Source: Pseudomonadota bacterium
Lineage (GTDB): Bacteria > Pseudomonadota > Gammaproteobacteria > Burkholderiales > Rhodocyclaceae
Reading direction: 5' to 3'
Assembly: GCA_030917225.1 (NCBI GenBank)
Contig: JAUPVD010000449.1
Coordinates: 1 to 6,798, forward strand
Length of the DNA: 6,798 nt
The position numbers were made by a program, and so were the translations under genes. Each line of letters starts with the position of its first letter. Positions within the stretch are counted from its first letter, which is position 1. Positions 1-6,241 of this stretch are shown piece by piece. Below the pieces are notes generated by a model. It had not been told where the DNA came from, did not search any database, and saw nothing but the letters and a program-made list of their open reading frames with translations.

Positions 1-316
1 CGGCATCGCCGGCAGCGGGCAGCGGGTAGAGTTTTTCCACCTCGACGATATGGAAGGGGAAGCCCCGGCTGGAGCGACCGATTGTCCCGTGATCGGCAAA
101 GACCAGCGGAAAATGGCGACCGGTCGGCCGGTCGGGCGCCGTGTAATAGGCATAGTCGGTCGGTGAAGAGAGCACCTTGAAGACCCGTGCCTGTCCGTCG
201 ACTACGTCGCCGTCGAGAACGATGGTGTTCTCGCCGCGCCCGATCTCCGGTCTGCCGTTGAGCAGGGGGTGGTCGGGTACCGGGTCGCTGATGATCTCGC
301 CGCAATTGTTGGCCAT
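1..316 (-). CDS. Protein-kinase-like hypothetical protein, N-terminal part (runs off left edge)
   Basis: This open frame starts at an ATG (complement of 314-316) and continues past the left edge, giving 105 residues. A GGAG Shine-Dalgarno sits 6 nt upstream (complement of 323-326). I do not recognise a named gene. The layout resembles a kinase N-lobe. A glycine-containing segment IGRGENTIVLDG (residues 25-36) could be strand 1, the phosphate loop and strand 2. VFKVL (45-49) could hold the ATP-binding lysine at K47. HIVEVEKLYPL (89-99) looks like the last strand plus hinge of small bacterial kinase-like proteins such as the YrbL type. The catalytic loop and the metal-binding Asp would lie beyond the window, so activity cannot be judged. 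There is no signal peptide or membrane segment in the visible part. It lies 91 bp downstream of fabI on the same strand, and its own good ribosome site suggests either a cotranscribed or an independent gene. The frame is supported; the kinase assignment is an inference. Confidence 0.65.
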   Translation of the reverse strand, partial: MANNCGEIISDPVPDHPLLNGRPEIGRGENTIVLDGDVVDGQARVFKVLSSPTDYAYYTAPDRPTGRHFPLVFADHGTIGRSSRGFPFHIVEVEKLYPLPAAGDA

Positions 317-374
317 GGGCCGCTCCAACGGGAATGCCGGAAAAACCCAGAATACCGCAAAGGCGGCGGCTGCC

Positions 375-393
375 GTCCGGCAGTCTTCCGGAC
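375..393 (-). terminator. Weak hairpin downstream of fabI
   Basis: A 6-bp perfect inverted repeat (GTCCGG at 375-380, CCGGAC at 388-393) with a 7-nt loop lies 15 nt after the fabI stop. It is GC-rich, but no T-run follows it in the fabI direction, so it is not a textbook intrinsic terminator. It may be an attenuating or RNA-stabilising hairpin, or chance in GC-rich DNA. Confidence 0.25.
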
Positions 394-407
394 TCAGTCG
401 TGCAGAC

Positions 408-1217
408 TCAGGCCACGATGTGTGCCCCGGCGTCGACGTAGATGGTTTGGCCAGTCATACCCGAGGATCCCGGTGTGCACAAAAAGGCGGTGAGGGCGCC
501 AACTTCGTCGATGGTCACGGTGCGGCCGAGCGGGGCCTTGACGGCATCGGCTTCGAGTAACTGGTTGAAGTTGGTGATGCCGGAAGCGGCACGGGTCATG
601 ATCGGGCCGGGTGATACGGCGAAGACGCGGATACCCTTGGGGCCGAGGTCGTAGGCCATGTAGCGGACGGCCGATTCGAGCGCGGCCTTGATGATGCCCA
701 TTACGCCGTAGTTGCGCACGACGCGTTCGGCACCGAGGTAGGACATGGTGATCAGCGAACCGCCTTCCGACATCAGTGGTTCAAGTGCCTTGGCCATGCG
801 CAGGAAACTGTGGCAGGAAACATTCATTGCCGCGTCGAAGCCTTCTTCGGTGGTATCGATGACGCGACCGTGCAGGTCGTCGGCATTGCAGAAGGCCATC
901 GAGTGGATGGCGAAATCGATCTGGCCGAATTCGGTGCCGACCTTCTCGATCACTGCTTCCATGCTGCCTGGCTGACTGACATCAAGCTTTTCGAAGAGGC
1001 GGGCGCCGAGGCTTTCGGCCAGCGGTTGCGTGTATTTGGCAGTCTTGTCGTTCTGGTAGGTGAGGGCAATTTCGGCGCCCAGTTCGCGCACGGCTTTGGC
1101 TACGGCGAAGGCAATCGACTTGTCGTTGGCGACGCCGGTGATCAGGCCCTTCTTGCCGGCCAGAGGGAGTAGCGGACCGGCCTGGGCCAGGGAAGCTTGT
1201 TCGCTCATGGTGTTCAT
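408..1217 (-). CDS. fabI: Enoyl-[acyl-carrier-protein] reductase (NADH), FabI
   Basis: FabI catalyses the last step of each fatty acid elongation cycle in the cytoplasm, reducing trans-2-enoyl-ACP to acyl-ACP. The 269-residue product is a short-chain dehydrogenase-type Rossmann protein of usual FabI length. The cofactor motif GLITGVANDKSIAFAVA is at 24-40. HSMAF (105-109) is the family's active-site strand. The catalytic Tyr/Lys pair is Y170 and K177 in NYGVMGIIK, with the additional FabI tyrosine Y160 in SYLGAER. The substrate-loop motif SPGPIMTRAASGI is at 202-214. The SPGP form, rather than the SAGP of E. coli, resembles FabI proteins outside the enterics. The frame is open 38 codons further upstream, but I chose the start at 1217 because an AAGGA Shine-Dalgarno lies 7 nt before it (complement of 1225-1229) and the upstream extension does not resemble the family. 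A second in-frame ATG at 1208 is a less likely alternative. The gene is transcribed divergently from mnmG. Confidence 0.96.
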   Translation of the reverse strand: MNTMSEQASLAQAGPLLPLAGKKGLITGVANDKSIAFAVAKAVRELGAEIALTYQNDKTAKYTQPLAESLGARLFEKLDVSQPGSMEAVIEKVGTEFGQIDFAIHSMAFCNADDLHGRVIDTTEEGFDAAMNVSCHSFLRMAKALEPLMSEGGSLITMSYLGAERVVRNYGVMGIIKAALESAVRYMAYDLGPKGIRVFAVSPGPIMTRAASGITNFNQLLEADAVKAPLGRTVTIDEVGALTAFLCTPGSSGMTGQTIYVDAGAHIVA

Positions 1218-1315
1218 GCTGTTTTCCTTTTGGGGATGTGTTGCAGGCGTCCCCACGTTGAGGGTGTTGTTTTGGCGCCCGCTTTGTTGTCCTGAAGCCA
1301 TTCTCGGGCATAGGT

Positions 1316-1330
1316 TGTTGCGACGCAACA
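1316..1330. promoter_or_regulatory. 15-bp perfect dyad upstream of fabI, possible operator
   Basis: TGTTGCGACGCAACA has two 7-bp arms around a single central base. With a 1-nt centre it is better suited to binding a protein dimer than to forming an RNA hairpin. It lies about 100 bp upstream of the fabI start, just beside the GATAAT hexamer on the minus strand, so it would fall near +1 to +20 of a fabI transcript from that element. I cannot match it to a known regulator. It does not resemble the E. coli FadR or FabR operators as I know them. Confidence 0.35.
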
Positions 1331-1513
1331 TATGTGAATTATCGAGGATAAATGTTGCTGTTAGATTAAACCCAAAAGATCAGGAGTCTTGCAGCACTGA
1401 TTTTTATTGCAACGCATCACGATTGGCTGGTTCGTACGATGCCCGCTCATCCGGAATGCCGCTTCCGGCACCTTGGATCTGACAAAAATCTGTTAGTTTT
1501 CAGCGAACTGGCG

Positions 1514-1519
1514 TAGAAT
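1514..1519 (+). promoter_or_regulatory. Probable -10 element for the mnmG-rsmG-parAB operon
   Basis: TAGAAT matches the sigma-70 -10 consensus at five of six positions and lies 42 bp before the mnmG start, which would give a leader of roughly 35 nt. The best -35 candidates are poor: CTGTTA at 1490-1495 with an 18-bp spacer matches three of six. The promoter may be weak, activated, or misplaced by me. Confidence 0.4.
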
Positions 1520-1561
1520 TCGGCCCCTTTCCCCCGTTATTTCGAGCCGCTTTCCGATCCC

Positions 1562-3478
1562 ATGCTTTATCCCGAACGTTTTGATGTGATTGTCGTCGGT
1601 GGCGGCCATGCTGGCACCGAGGCGGCGCTCGCCTCGGCACGCATGGGACAGCGCACGCTGCTGCTGACGCACAACATGGACACGCTTGGTGCGATGAGTT
1701 GTAACCCATCGATCGGCGGCATCGGCAAGGGGCACCTGGTCAAGGAAGTCGATGCCCTGGGGGGGGCGATGGCGGCGGCCACCGATGAGGCGGGAATCCA
1801 GTTCCGCATCCTGAATTCGTCGAAGGGTCCGGCAGTGCGCGCGACGCGTGCGCAGGCTGACCGTGTGCTCTACAAGCAGGCAATCCGTACACGGCTGGAG
1901 AACCAGCCGAACCTGACCATCTTCGCACAGGCTTGTGATGACCTGATCCTTGACGGTGAGTGTATCGCCGGTGCGGTGACACAGCTTGGCGTCCGCTTCG
2001 AGGCGCGAGCAGTCGTGCTTACTGCGGGCACTTTCCTTAACGGTCTGATCCACGTCGGCCTGCAGAACTACACTGGCGGCCGCATGGGCGATCCTCCTTC
2101 AGTGTCGCTGGCGGCGCGCCTGCGCGAACTGCAGTTGCCGGCGGGGCGTCTGAAGACCGGTACGCCGCCACGCCTGGATGGCAAGACGATCGATTTTTCG
2201 GTCATGGAAGAACAGCATTCGGACGATCCGTTGCCGGTCTTTTCCTACCTCGGTTCGGCCAGCCAGCATCCGCAGCAACTGCCGTGCTGGGTGACCAATA
2301 CCAACGAACGCACGCACGAGATCATTCGCAACAACCTTGACCGCTCGCCGATGTACACCGGTGTTATCGAGGGTGTCGGGCCGCGCTACTGCCCGTCGAT
2401 CGAGGACAAGATCCACCGCTTTGCGTCCAAGGACAGTCACAACATCTTCCTCGAACCGGAAGGATTGACGACGCACGAGATCTACCCGAACGGGATTTCG
2501 ACCTCGCTGCCCTTCGACGTGCAGCTGCAGATCGTGCGTTCGATTCGCGGCATGGAAAACTGCCATATCCTGCGCCCCGGCTATGCCATCGAATACGACT
2601 ACTTCGATCCGCGCGGGCTGAAATCCTCATTTGAGACGAAAGCGGTTCGCGGCCTGTTTTTTGCCGGCCAGATCAACGGCACTACCGGGTACGAAGAAGC
2701 AGCGGCACAGGGACTGCTGGCGGGCGCCAATGCTGCGCTGTATGCGCAGGAACGTGCCGCCTGGAGCCCGCGCCGCGATGAGGCTTACCTTGGCGTGCTG
2801 GTTGACGACTTGATCACGCGCGGCGTTTCCGAGCCGTACCGCATGTTCACCAGTCGTGCCGAATACCGTCTCAGCCTGCGCGAAGACAACGCCGATCTGC
2901 GCTTGACTGAGCAGGGCCGCGAACTGGGTCTGGTCGACGATGTTCGTTGGGAAGCCTTCAACCGCAAGCGAGATGCCATCGCGGCGGAGCAGGAGCGCCT
3001 GAAGGCCACTTGGGTGCGGCCACAGACGCTGCCGCAGGCCGAGGCCGAGCGCGTGCTGGGCAAGGGCATTGAGCGCGAATACACATTGTTTGATCTGTTG
3101 CGCCGGCCGGATGTGAGTTACGCAGCGTTGATGACGCTGACGGAGGCCAATGCCGGGCGGTTGTCGCCTCTCGATGACCTGCTGGTCATTGAGCAGATCG
3201 AGATCCAGGCCAAGTATCAGGGCTACATCGACCGCCAGCAGGACGAAGTGGCGCGCAGTCTGGCACACGAGGAAACCGTGCTGCCCGATGAGCTGGACTA
3301 CAGCACCGTGCCGGGGTTGTCCAAGGAAGTGCAGCAGAAACTGGCCCAGCACAAGCCGCAGACCTTGGGACAGGCGTCGCGCATCCAGGGCATCACGCCG
3401 GCAGCGATTTCGCTGCTGCTGGTGCATCTGAAGCGGATAGCACCACCGGCGGGACCGCGCGAGAAGAAATCGGCATGA
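1562..3478 (+). CDS. mnmG: tRNA uridine-5-carboxymethylaminomethyl(34) synthesis enzyme MnmG (GidA)
   Basis: MnmG is the FAD-binding partner of the GTPase MnmE. Together they install the carboxymethylaminomethyl group on wobble uridine 34 of a subset of tRNAs, in the cytoplasm. The 638-residue product is close to the 629 residues of the E. coli protein and aligns along its whole length from memory. The FAD-binding dinucleotide motif [12 protein letters not shown] is at 11-22. The two family cysteines are present as C47 (SCNPSIGG) and C277 ([11 protein letters not shown]). Further signatures are [14 protein letters not shown] (88-101), [14 protein letters not shown] near 340-355 and [19 protein letters not shown] near 370-390. 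The C-terminal helical domain for MnmE/tRNA contact is intact, ending with [22 protein letters not shown]. No Shine-Dalgarno precedes the ATG. The leader is pyrimidine-rich (CCCCTTTCCCCC at 1524-1535). The start is nevertheless well placed, as [15 protein letters not shown] matches the family N-terminus. It overlaps rsmG by 4 nt (ATGA). A run of eight G lies at 1759-1766 without breaking the frame. Confidence 0.98.
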   Translation: MLYPERFDVIVVGGGHAGTEAALASARMGQRTLLLTHNMDTLGAMSCNPSIGGIGKGHLVKEVDALGGAMAAATDEAGIQFRILNSSKGPAVRATRAQADRVLYKQAIRTRLENQPNLTIFAQACDDLILDGECIAGAVTQLGVRFEARAVVLTAGTFLNGLIHVGLQNYTGGRMGDPPSVSLAARLRELQLPAGRLKTGTPPRLDGKTIDFSVMEEQHSDDPLPVFSYLGSASQHPQQLPCWVTNTNERTHEIIRNNLDRSPMYTGVIEGVGPRYCPSIEDKIHRFASKDSHNIFLEPEGLTTHEIYPNGISTSLPFDVQLQIVRSIRGMENCHILRPGYAIEYDYFDPRGLKSSFETKAVRGLFFAGQINGTTGYEEAAAQGLLAGANAALYAQERAAWSPRRDEAYLGVLVDDLITRGVSEPYRMFTSRAEYRLSLREDNADLRLTEQGRELGLVDDVRWEAFNRKRDAIAAEQERLKATWVRPQTLPQAEAERVLGKGIEREYTLFDLLRRPDVSYAALMTLTEANAGRLSPLDDLLVIEQIEIQAKYQGYIDRQQDEVARSLAHEETVLPDELDYSTVPGLSKEVQQKLAQHKPQTLGQASRIQGITPAAISLLLVHLKRIAPPAGPREKKSA

Positions 3479-4107
3479 GTCGCGAAGCGCAGTTGTCAGC
3501 GGGGCTCTCGGCTCTCGGGATCGATTTGCCGGCCGAGGTGCGGGCGAAGCTCTTGGCCTACGCGCTATTCCTTGAGAAATGGAATCGCAGCTTCAGCCTG
3601 ACCGCGCTGCGCGATCCCAAGCTGGCGGTGAGTCATCATCTGCTCGATTCGCTGGCCATCCTGCCGTACGTGACGACACCGAACCTGCTCGATGTCGGCA
3701 GCGGCGGCGGTCAGCCAGGCATCCCGTTGGCGATAGCCCGACCCGAGCTGGCAGTGACTTTGCTCGACAGCAACAGCAAGAAGACGGCCTTCCTGCAGCA
3801 GGCGGTGATCGAGCTGGAGCTGAAGAACGTACAGGTGGTGACGGCGCGCGTGGAGGACTTCAAGCCGCCGCTGCTGTTTGCGGCAATTACCTCGCGCGCC
3901 TTCGCTGAACTTGTTGATTTTGTTGGCCTTACGCGCCATCTGTTGGCTCCCGATGGGGTCTGGTTGGCGATGAAAGGGCAACGCCCAGAGGCGGAAATCG
4001 CTAAACTGCCGGCCGGAGCGTTGGAATTGGCTGTAAGCGCAGTGCACCGGCTGGAAGTGCCGGGAGTGGATGGCGAACGCCATCTGGTGGTGATCAGGGG
4101 GAAATAG
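3475..4107 (+). CDS. rsmG: 16S rRNA (guanine(527)-N7)-methyltransferase RsmG (GidB)
   Basis: RsmG transfers a methyl group from S-adenosylmethionine to N7 of G527 in the 530 loop of 16S rRNA. In other bacteria its loss gives low-level streptomycin resistance. The 210-residue length fits the family (207 in E. coli). [14 protein letters not shown] (35-48) followed by HHLLDSLA (54-61) is the typical N-terminal signature. [21 protein letters not shown] (71-91) is the SAM-binding motif I with its glycine-rich loop. [12 protein letters not shown] (96-107) carries the motif II acidic residue D98. ITSRAFA (138-144) is the conserved RA segment. The C-terminus ERHLVVI is also family-like. The start ATG overlaps the mnmG stop in an ATGA, and only an imperfect purine-rich stretch (GAGAAGAAA) precedes it, so expression probably relies on translational coupling to mnmG. 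Confidence 0.97.
   Translation: MSREAQLSAGLSALGIDLPAEVRAKLLAYALFLEKWNRSFSLTALRDPKLAVSHHLLDSLAILPYVTTPNLLDVGSGGGQPGIPLAIARPELAVTLLDSNSKKTAFLQQAVIELELKNVQVVTARVEDFKPPLLFAAITSRAFAELVDFVGLTRHLLAPDGVWLAMKGQRPEAEIAKLPAGALELAVSAVHRLEVPGVDGERHLVVIRGK
4069..4084. repeat. 16-bp inverted repeat in the 3' end of rsmG
   Basis: GATGGCG and CGCCATC are perfect 7-bp arms around AA, or a 6-bp stem with a GAAC loop as RNA. It lies 25 bp before the parA start and 12 bp before its Shine-Dalgarno. The codons read V-D-G-E-R-H-L, a conserved RsmG ending, so coding constraint may fully explain it. Confidence 0.5.
4096..4102 (+). promoter_or_regulatory. Ribosome binding site fixing the GTG start of parA
   Basis: AGGGGGA inside the last codons of rsmG lies 6 nt before the GTG at 4109. 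It is the strongest Shine-Dalgarno in the mnmG-parB cluster and supports a start exactly at the Walker A-proximal MAKILAVTNQKGG, where the family normally begins. Confidence 0.75.
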
Positions 4108-4108
4108 C

Positions 4109-4906
4109 GTGGCCAAGATTCTGGCGGTAACCAATCAGAAGGGTGGGGTGGGCAAGACCACCACTGCCGTAAACCTCTCGGCGAGCCTGGCTGCGCTCGG
4201 CCAGCGCGTGCTGATGATTGACCTAGATCCGCAGGGCAACGCGACCACGGGTTGCGGCGTCATGAAGCGCGAGGCGTTGCCGACGGTGTACCAGATTTTG
4301 ATCGGCCGCTCGACGTTGGAACAGTCGCGTATCCGGACCGAGTTCGGTTTCGACATCCTGCCTGCCAACCGCGAGCTGGCCGGGGCCGAGGTCGAACTGA
4401 TCGAGATCGAGAACCGCGAATACCGTCTGCGCGATGCGCTGAATGCCGCTGGCGATCAATATGATTTCATCCTGATGGACTGCCCGCCGGCGCTGAACAT
4501 GCTGACGGTCAATGGCCTGGTGGCAGCCGAGGCGGTGATGATCCCGATGCAGTGCGAGTACTACGCACTGGAAGGCCTGACCGATCTGGTGACGACGCTG
4601 CGCAAGGTGCGCGCCAACCTCAATTCGGTGCTGCAGATCGAAGGTCTGCTGCGCACCATGTTCGACCCGCGCATGACGCTGATGCAACAGGTTTCAGCAG
4701 AGCTTGAAAGCCATTTTGGCGAAAAGGTTTATCAAAGCATCATCCCGCGTAACGTGCGATTGGCCGAGGCGCCGTCCTATGGCAAGCCGGTCATTGCCTT
4801 CGACCGCCAGTCGAAGGGCGCGCAGGCGTATCTGCAGTTGGCGCAGGAGATGCTGGACAGGCGCGATGGCAAGATCGTGCAGACAGAACAGGGAGCGCTG
4901 GCATGA
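4109..4906 (+). CDS. parA: Chromosome partitioning ATPase ParA (Soj)
   Basis: ParA is a Walker-type ATPase that binds the nucleoid non-specifically as an ATP dimer and is released by ParB-stimulated hydrolysis, moving the ParB-parS complex and thereby the origin region. The 265-residue product is the small chromosomal type, without the N-terminal helix-turn-helix domain of plasmid type Ia ParA. The deviant Walker A motif KGGVGKTT is at 11-18, with signature lysine K11 and K16. The Walker A' segment MIDLDPQGNATTG is at 36-48 (D38, D40). Walker B FILMDCPP is at 120-127. QCEYYALEGL (148-157) and PRNVRLAEAPSYGKPV (213-228) are characteristic of the Soj group. Translation starts with GTG, 1 nt after the rsmG stop, behind a strong Shine-Dalgarno. 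The stop overlaps the parB start by 4 nt. The C-terminal end after about residue 250 is slightly longer than many homologues. Confidence 0.97.
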   Translation: MAKILAVTNQKGGVGKTTTAVNLSASLAALGQRVLMIDLDPQGNATTGCGVMKREALPTVYQILIGRSTLEQSRIRTEFGFDILPANRELAGAEVELIEIENREYRLRDALNAAGDQYDFILMDCPPALNMLTVNGLVAAEAVMIPMQCEYYALEGLTDLVTTLRKVRANLNSVLQIEGLLRTMFDPRMTLMQQVSAELESHFGEKVYQSIIPRNVRLAEAPSYGKPVIAFDRQSKGAQAYLQLAQEMLDRRDGKIVQTEQGALA

Positions 4907-5745
4907 TCACCAAAATGAGAGGTCTCGGCCGCGGGCTGGACGCGCTGCTGGCGGGCGACGAGTCGGCCAAGAAGGAAGTGCAGCGCTCGTTGCCGGTCAC
5001 GGCCTTGCAGCCGGGCAAATACCAGCCGCGCACGCAGATGGACAAGGCCTCGCTCGATGAGTTGGCGGCGTCGATCCGTGCCCAGGGGCTAATGCAGCCG
5101 ATCCTGGTGCGTCCGGTGGCGCAGGACCGCTACGAGATCATCGCCGGCGAGCGTCGCTGGCGTGCCGCACAGCTGGCCGGCCTGACCGAAGTACCGACGC
5201 TGATTCGCGACATCCCGGACGAAAATGCGTTAGCCATGGCGCTGATCGAGAACATCCAGCGCGAAAACTTGAACCCGTTGGAAGAGGCGCTCGGTCTGCA
5301 GCGTCTGGTCGACGAATTCAGTCTGACTCACCAGCAGGCCGCCGATGCGGTCGGCCGTTCGCGCCCGGCAGCGTCCAACCTGCTACGCCTGCTGCAACTG
5401 GCGCAGCCGGTACAGGACATGCTGATGGCCGGCGACATCGATATGGGCCATGCCCGTGCGCTGCTGCCGCTGGCTTCCGGGCTGCAGGTGGCGCTGGCGC
5501 AGCGTATCGCCCAGAAAGGTTTGTCGGTGCGCGAGGCCGAGCGTCTGGTGCAGCGTGAAATGTCGCCGCCTTCGACGCGTGTCCCGCCCAAGCCGGATCG
5601 CGATTTGCTGCGTTTGCAGGAAGAAATTGCCGATGCGATCGGTGCCAGCGTGGTAATCAAGGCCAATCGCAAGGGCGCGGGCAAGCTGACTATCGATTTT
5701 TCTGATCTGGATCAGTTAGAAGGCATTCTGACCCGTCTAAAATAG
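4903..5745 (+). CDS. parB: Chromosome partitioning protein ParB (Spo0J), CTP-dependent clamp
   Basis: ParB binds parS sites near the origin, slides along DNA as a CTP-bound clamp and stimulates the ParA ATPase. The 280 residues show the usual chromosomal ParB order. The N-terminal RGLGRGLDALL (6-16) is the ParA-activating arginine-rich segment. The ParB/Srx fold runs from about 31 to 115, with the CTP-pocket motif AGERRWRAA at 81-89 and ALIENIQRENLNPLEEA at 113-129. The helix-turn-helix region is LTHQQAADAVGRSRPAASNLLRLLQL (141-166). A short linker rich in Pro and Ser (221-231) precedes the C-terminal dimerisation domain, ending KLTIDFSDLDQLEGILTRLK. The start at 4903 overlaps the parA stop in ATGA and has AGGGAG 7 nt upstream (4890-4895). 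A second in-frame ATG at 4915 lacks such a site. It is the last gene of the mnmG cluster. Confidence 0.97.
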   Translation: MITKMRGLGRGLDALLAGDESAKKEVQRSLPVTALQPGKYQPRTQMDKASLDELAASIRAQGLMQPILVRPVAQDRYEIIAGERRWRAAQLAGLTEVPTLIRDIPDENALAMALIENIQRENLNPLEEALGLQRLVDEFSLTHQQAADAVGRSRPAASNLLRLLQLAQPVQDMLMAGDIDMGHARALLPLASGLQVALAQRIAQKGLSVREAERLVQREMSPPSTRVPPKPDRDLLRLQEEIADAIGASVVIKANRKGAGKLTIDFSDLDQLEGILTRLK

Positions 5746-5748
5746 CGA

Positions 5749-5773
5749 GTTGCAGCTTTATGTGCACTGCAAC
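5749..5773 (+). terminator. Stem-loop just after parB, possible terminator
   Basis: GTTGCAG (5749-5755) and CTGCAAC (5767-5773) form a perfect 7-bp stem with an 11-nt loop, beginning 3 nt after the parB stop. No T-run follows (the next bases are AAATTCG), so it is not a classical intrinsic terminator. It could protect the mRNA 3' end or mark a Rho-dependent end. Confidence 0.3.
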
Positions 5774-5781
5774 AAATTCGA

Positions 5782-5810
5782 TTGACTCTTCTACAAGAGT
5801 CAGTTAAAGT
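5782..5810 (+). promoter_or_regulatory. Probable sigma-70 promoter of the atp operon
   Basis: TTGACT (5782-5787, five of six matches to the -35 consensus) is followed after 17 bp by TAAAGT (5805-5810, four of six to the -10 consensus). Transcription would begin near 5817-5819, leaving a short leader before the atpI Shine-Dalgarno at 5826. It is the best -35/-10 pair with correct spacing that I found in the window, and it is placed where the ATP synthase operon should start. Confidence 0.6.
5783..5802. repeat. 8-bp-arm inverted repeat inside the atp promoter
   Basis: TGACTCTT (5783-5790) and AAGAGTCA (5795-5802) are perfect arms around CTAC. The repeat covers most of the -35 hexamer and nearly all of the spacer up to 2 bp before the -10. 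As DNA it could be an operator for a dimeric regulator; as RNA from parB read-through it would make a hairpin, but no T-run follows. Confidence 0.6.
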
Positions 5811-5825
5811 ACTTAGGTTTTAGTC

Positions 5826-5829
5826 GGAG
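5826..5829 (+). promoter_or_regulatory. Shine-Dalgarno fixing the TTG start of atpI
   Basis: GGAG lies 6 nt before the TTG at 5836. The frame has a TAG stop at 5821-5823 and no ATG or GTG between it and the TTG, so this TTG is the first usable start. The next in-frame ATG, at residue 21, would remove most of the first membrane helix. Confidence 0.7.
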
Positions 5830-5835
5830 CACCTC

Positions 5836-6204
5836 TTGCACCCGCAAGTCCGCTGGATCATAGGCTGGCAGGCAACCACAACGCTGTTGATCGCGATGGT
5901 TGCGGCGGTGCAAGGTGGCACGAACGCTGCAATGTCGGCCCTTGCCGGAGGCAGCATCGGGGTGGTGGCGAATCTGCTCTACGTTTGGCGAGCGATGAGC
6001 CTGTCGGTGGATGAAGCCGGCAAGACCGACCCGATGCGCGCATACAGGGGTCAGGCGGCAGGGGAGGCGTACAAGTTTGCAGCGACACTCGGCGGGTTTG
6101 CCCTCGTGTTCGTCGGCTACAAGAGTGTTGCACCAATCCCGTTGTTCGTAGGGTATGCATCGACCTTCGTCATCTACTGGTTGGCGTTGGCAAGGCAGCG
6201 CTGA
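5836..6204 (+). CDS. atpI: ATP synthase subunit I (AtpI), assembly-associated membrane protein
   Basis: AtpI is a small inner-membrane protein encoded at the head of many atp operons. In studied bacteria it helps c-ring assembly or stability and is not part of the finished enzyme. The 122-residue product has about four hydrophobic segments, roughly at 8-26, 36-54, 81-96 and 101-118. Family-like stretches are AAMSALAGGSIGVVANLLYVWRA (31-53), GEAYKFAATLGGFALVFVGY (76-95) and PLFVGYASTFVIYWLAL (102-118). A polar loop (57-76) with AYRGQAAGE lies between helices 2 and 3, as usual for the family. Translation starts at TTG, a weak initiator that may keep AtpI low relative to the structural subunits. 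It follows a probable promoter and precedes atpB by 37 bp. Confidence 0.9.
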   Translation: MHPQVRWIIGWQATTTLLIAMVAAVQGGTNAAMSALAGGSIGVVANLLYVWRAMSLSVDEAGKTDPMRAYRGQAAGEAYKFAATLGGFALVFVGYKSVAPIPLFVGYASTFVIYWLALARQR

Positions 6205-6241
6205 GCAGTTAAAACGGTTATCGGGGATTAGAGGAAAGATC

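Larger units (their letters stand above)
1218..1561. other. Divergent fabI/mnmG intergenic region
   Basis: These 344 bp separate the fabI and mnmG starts and must hold both promoters. I see no convincing gene in them. Open frames that cross the region are extensions of antisense or upstream frames without family-like sequence. The part from about 1328 to 1420 is clearly more AT-rich than its surroundings. It contains a 15-bp dyad (1316-1330), two DnaA-box-like nonamers on the minus strand (1333-1341 and 1343-1351), a short inverted repeat (1451-1468) and a -10-like hexamer (1514-1519). No clear -35/-10 pair for fabI could be assigned. A GATAAT hexamer on the minus strand (complement of 1338-1343) is a possible -10 without a good -35. 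Confidence 0.6.

Noticed and set aside
177..560. A 127-codon plus-strand open frame across the kinase-like gene, the gap and the fabI 3' end
   Set aside because: It overlaps the supported minus-strand fabI and the gene to its left, has no good ribosome site and no family-like sequence.
894..896. Alanine (A108) at the FabI position equivalent to E. coli G93, where changes give triclosan resistance
   Set aside because: Alanine occurs naturally here in FabI proteins that are triclosan-sensitive, such as that of Staphylococcus aureus, so resistance cannot be inferred.
1218..1331. Extension of fabI to an upstream ATG at 1331
   Set aside because: The added 38 residues do not look like FabI, while the start at 1217 has a well-spaced AAGGA.
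1451..1468. Inverted repeat CCGGAA/TTCCGG upstream of mnmG as a terminator
   Set aside because: The 6-bp stem has no T-run on either side and no gene ends there; it may be chance in GC-rich DNA.
2627..3427. A 266-codon open frame on the minus strand inside mnmG
   Set aside because: It is antisense to a clearly conserved gene in GC-rich DNA; its sequence is rich in R, Q, L and A, typical of shadow frames, with no recognisable family.
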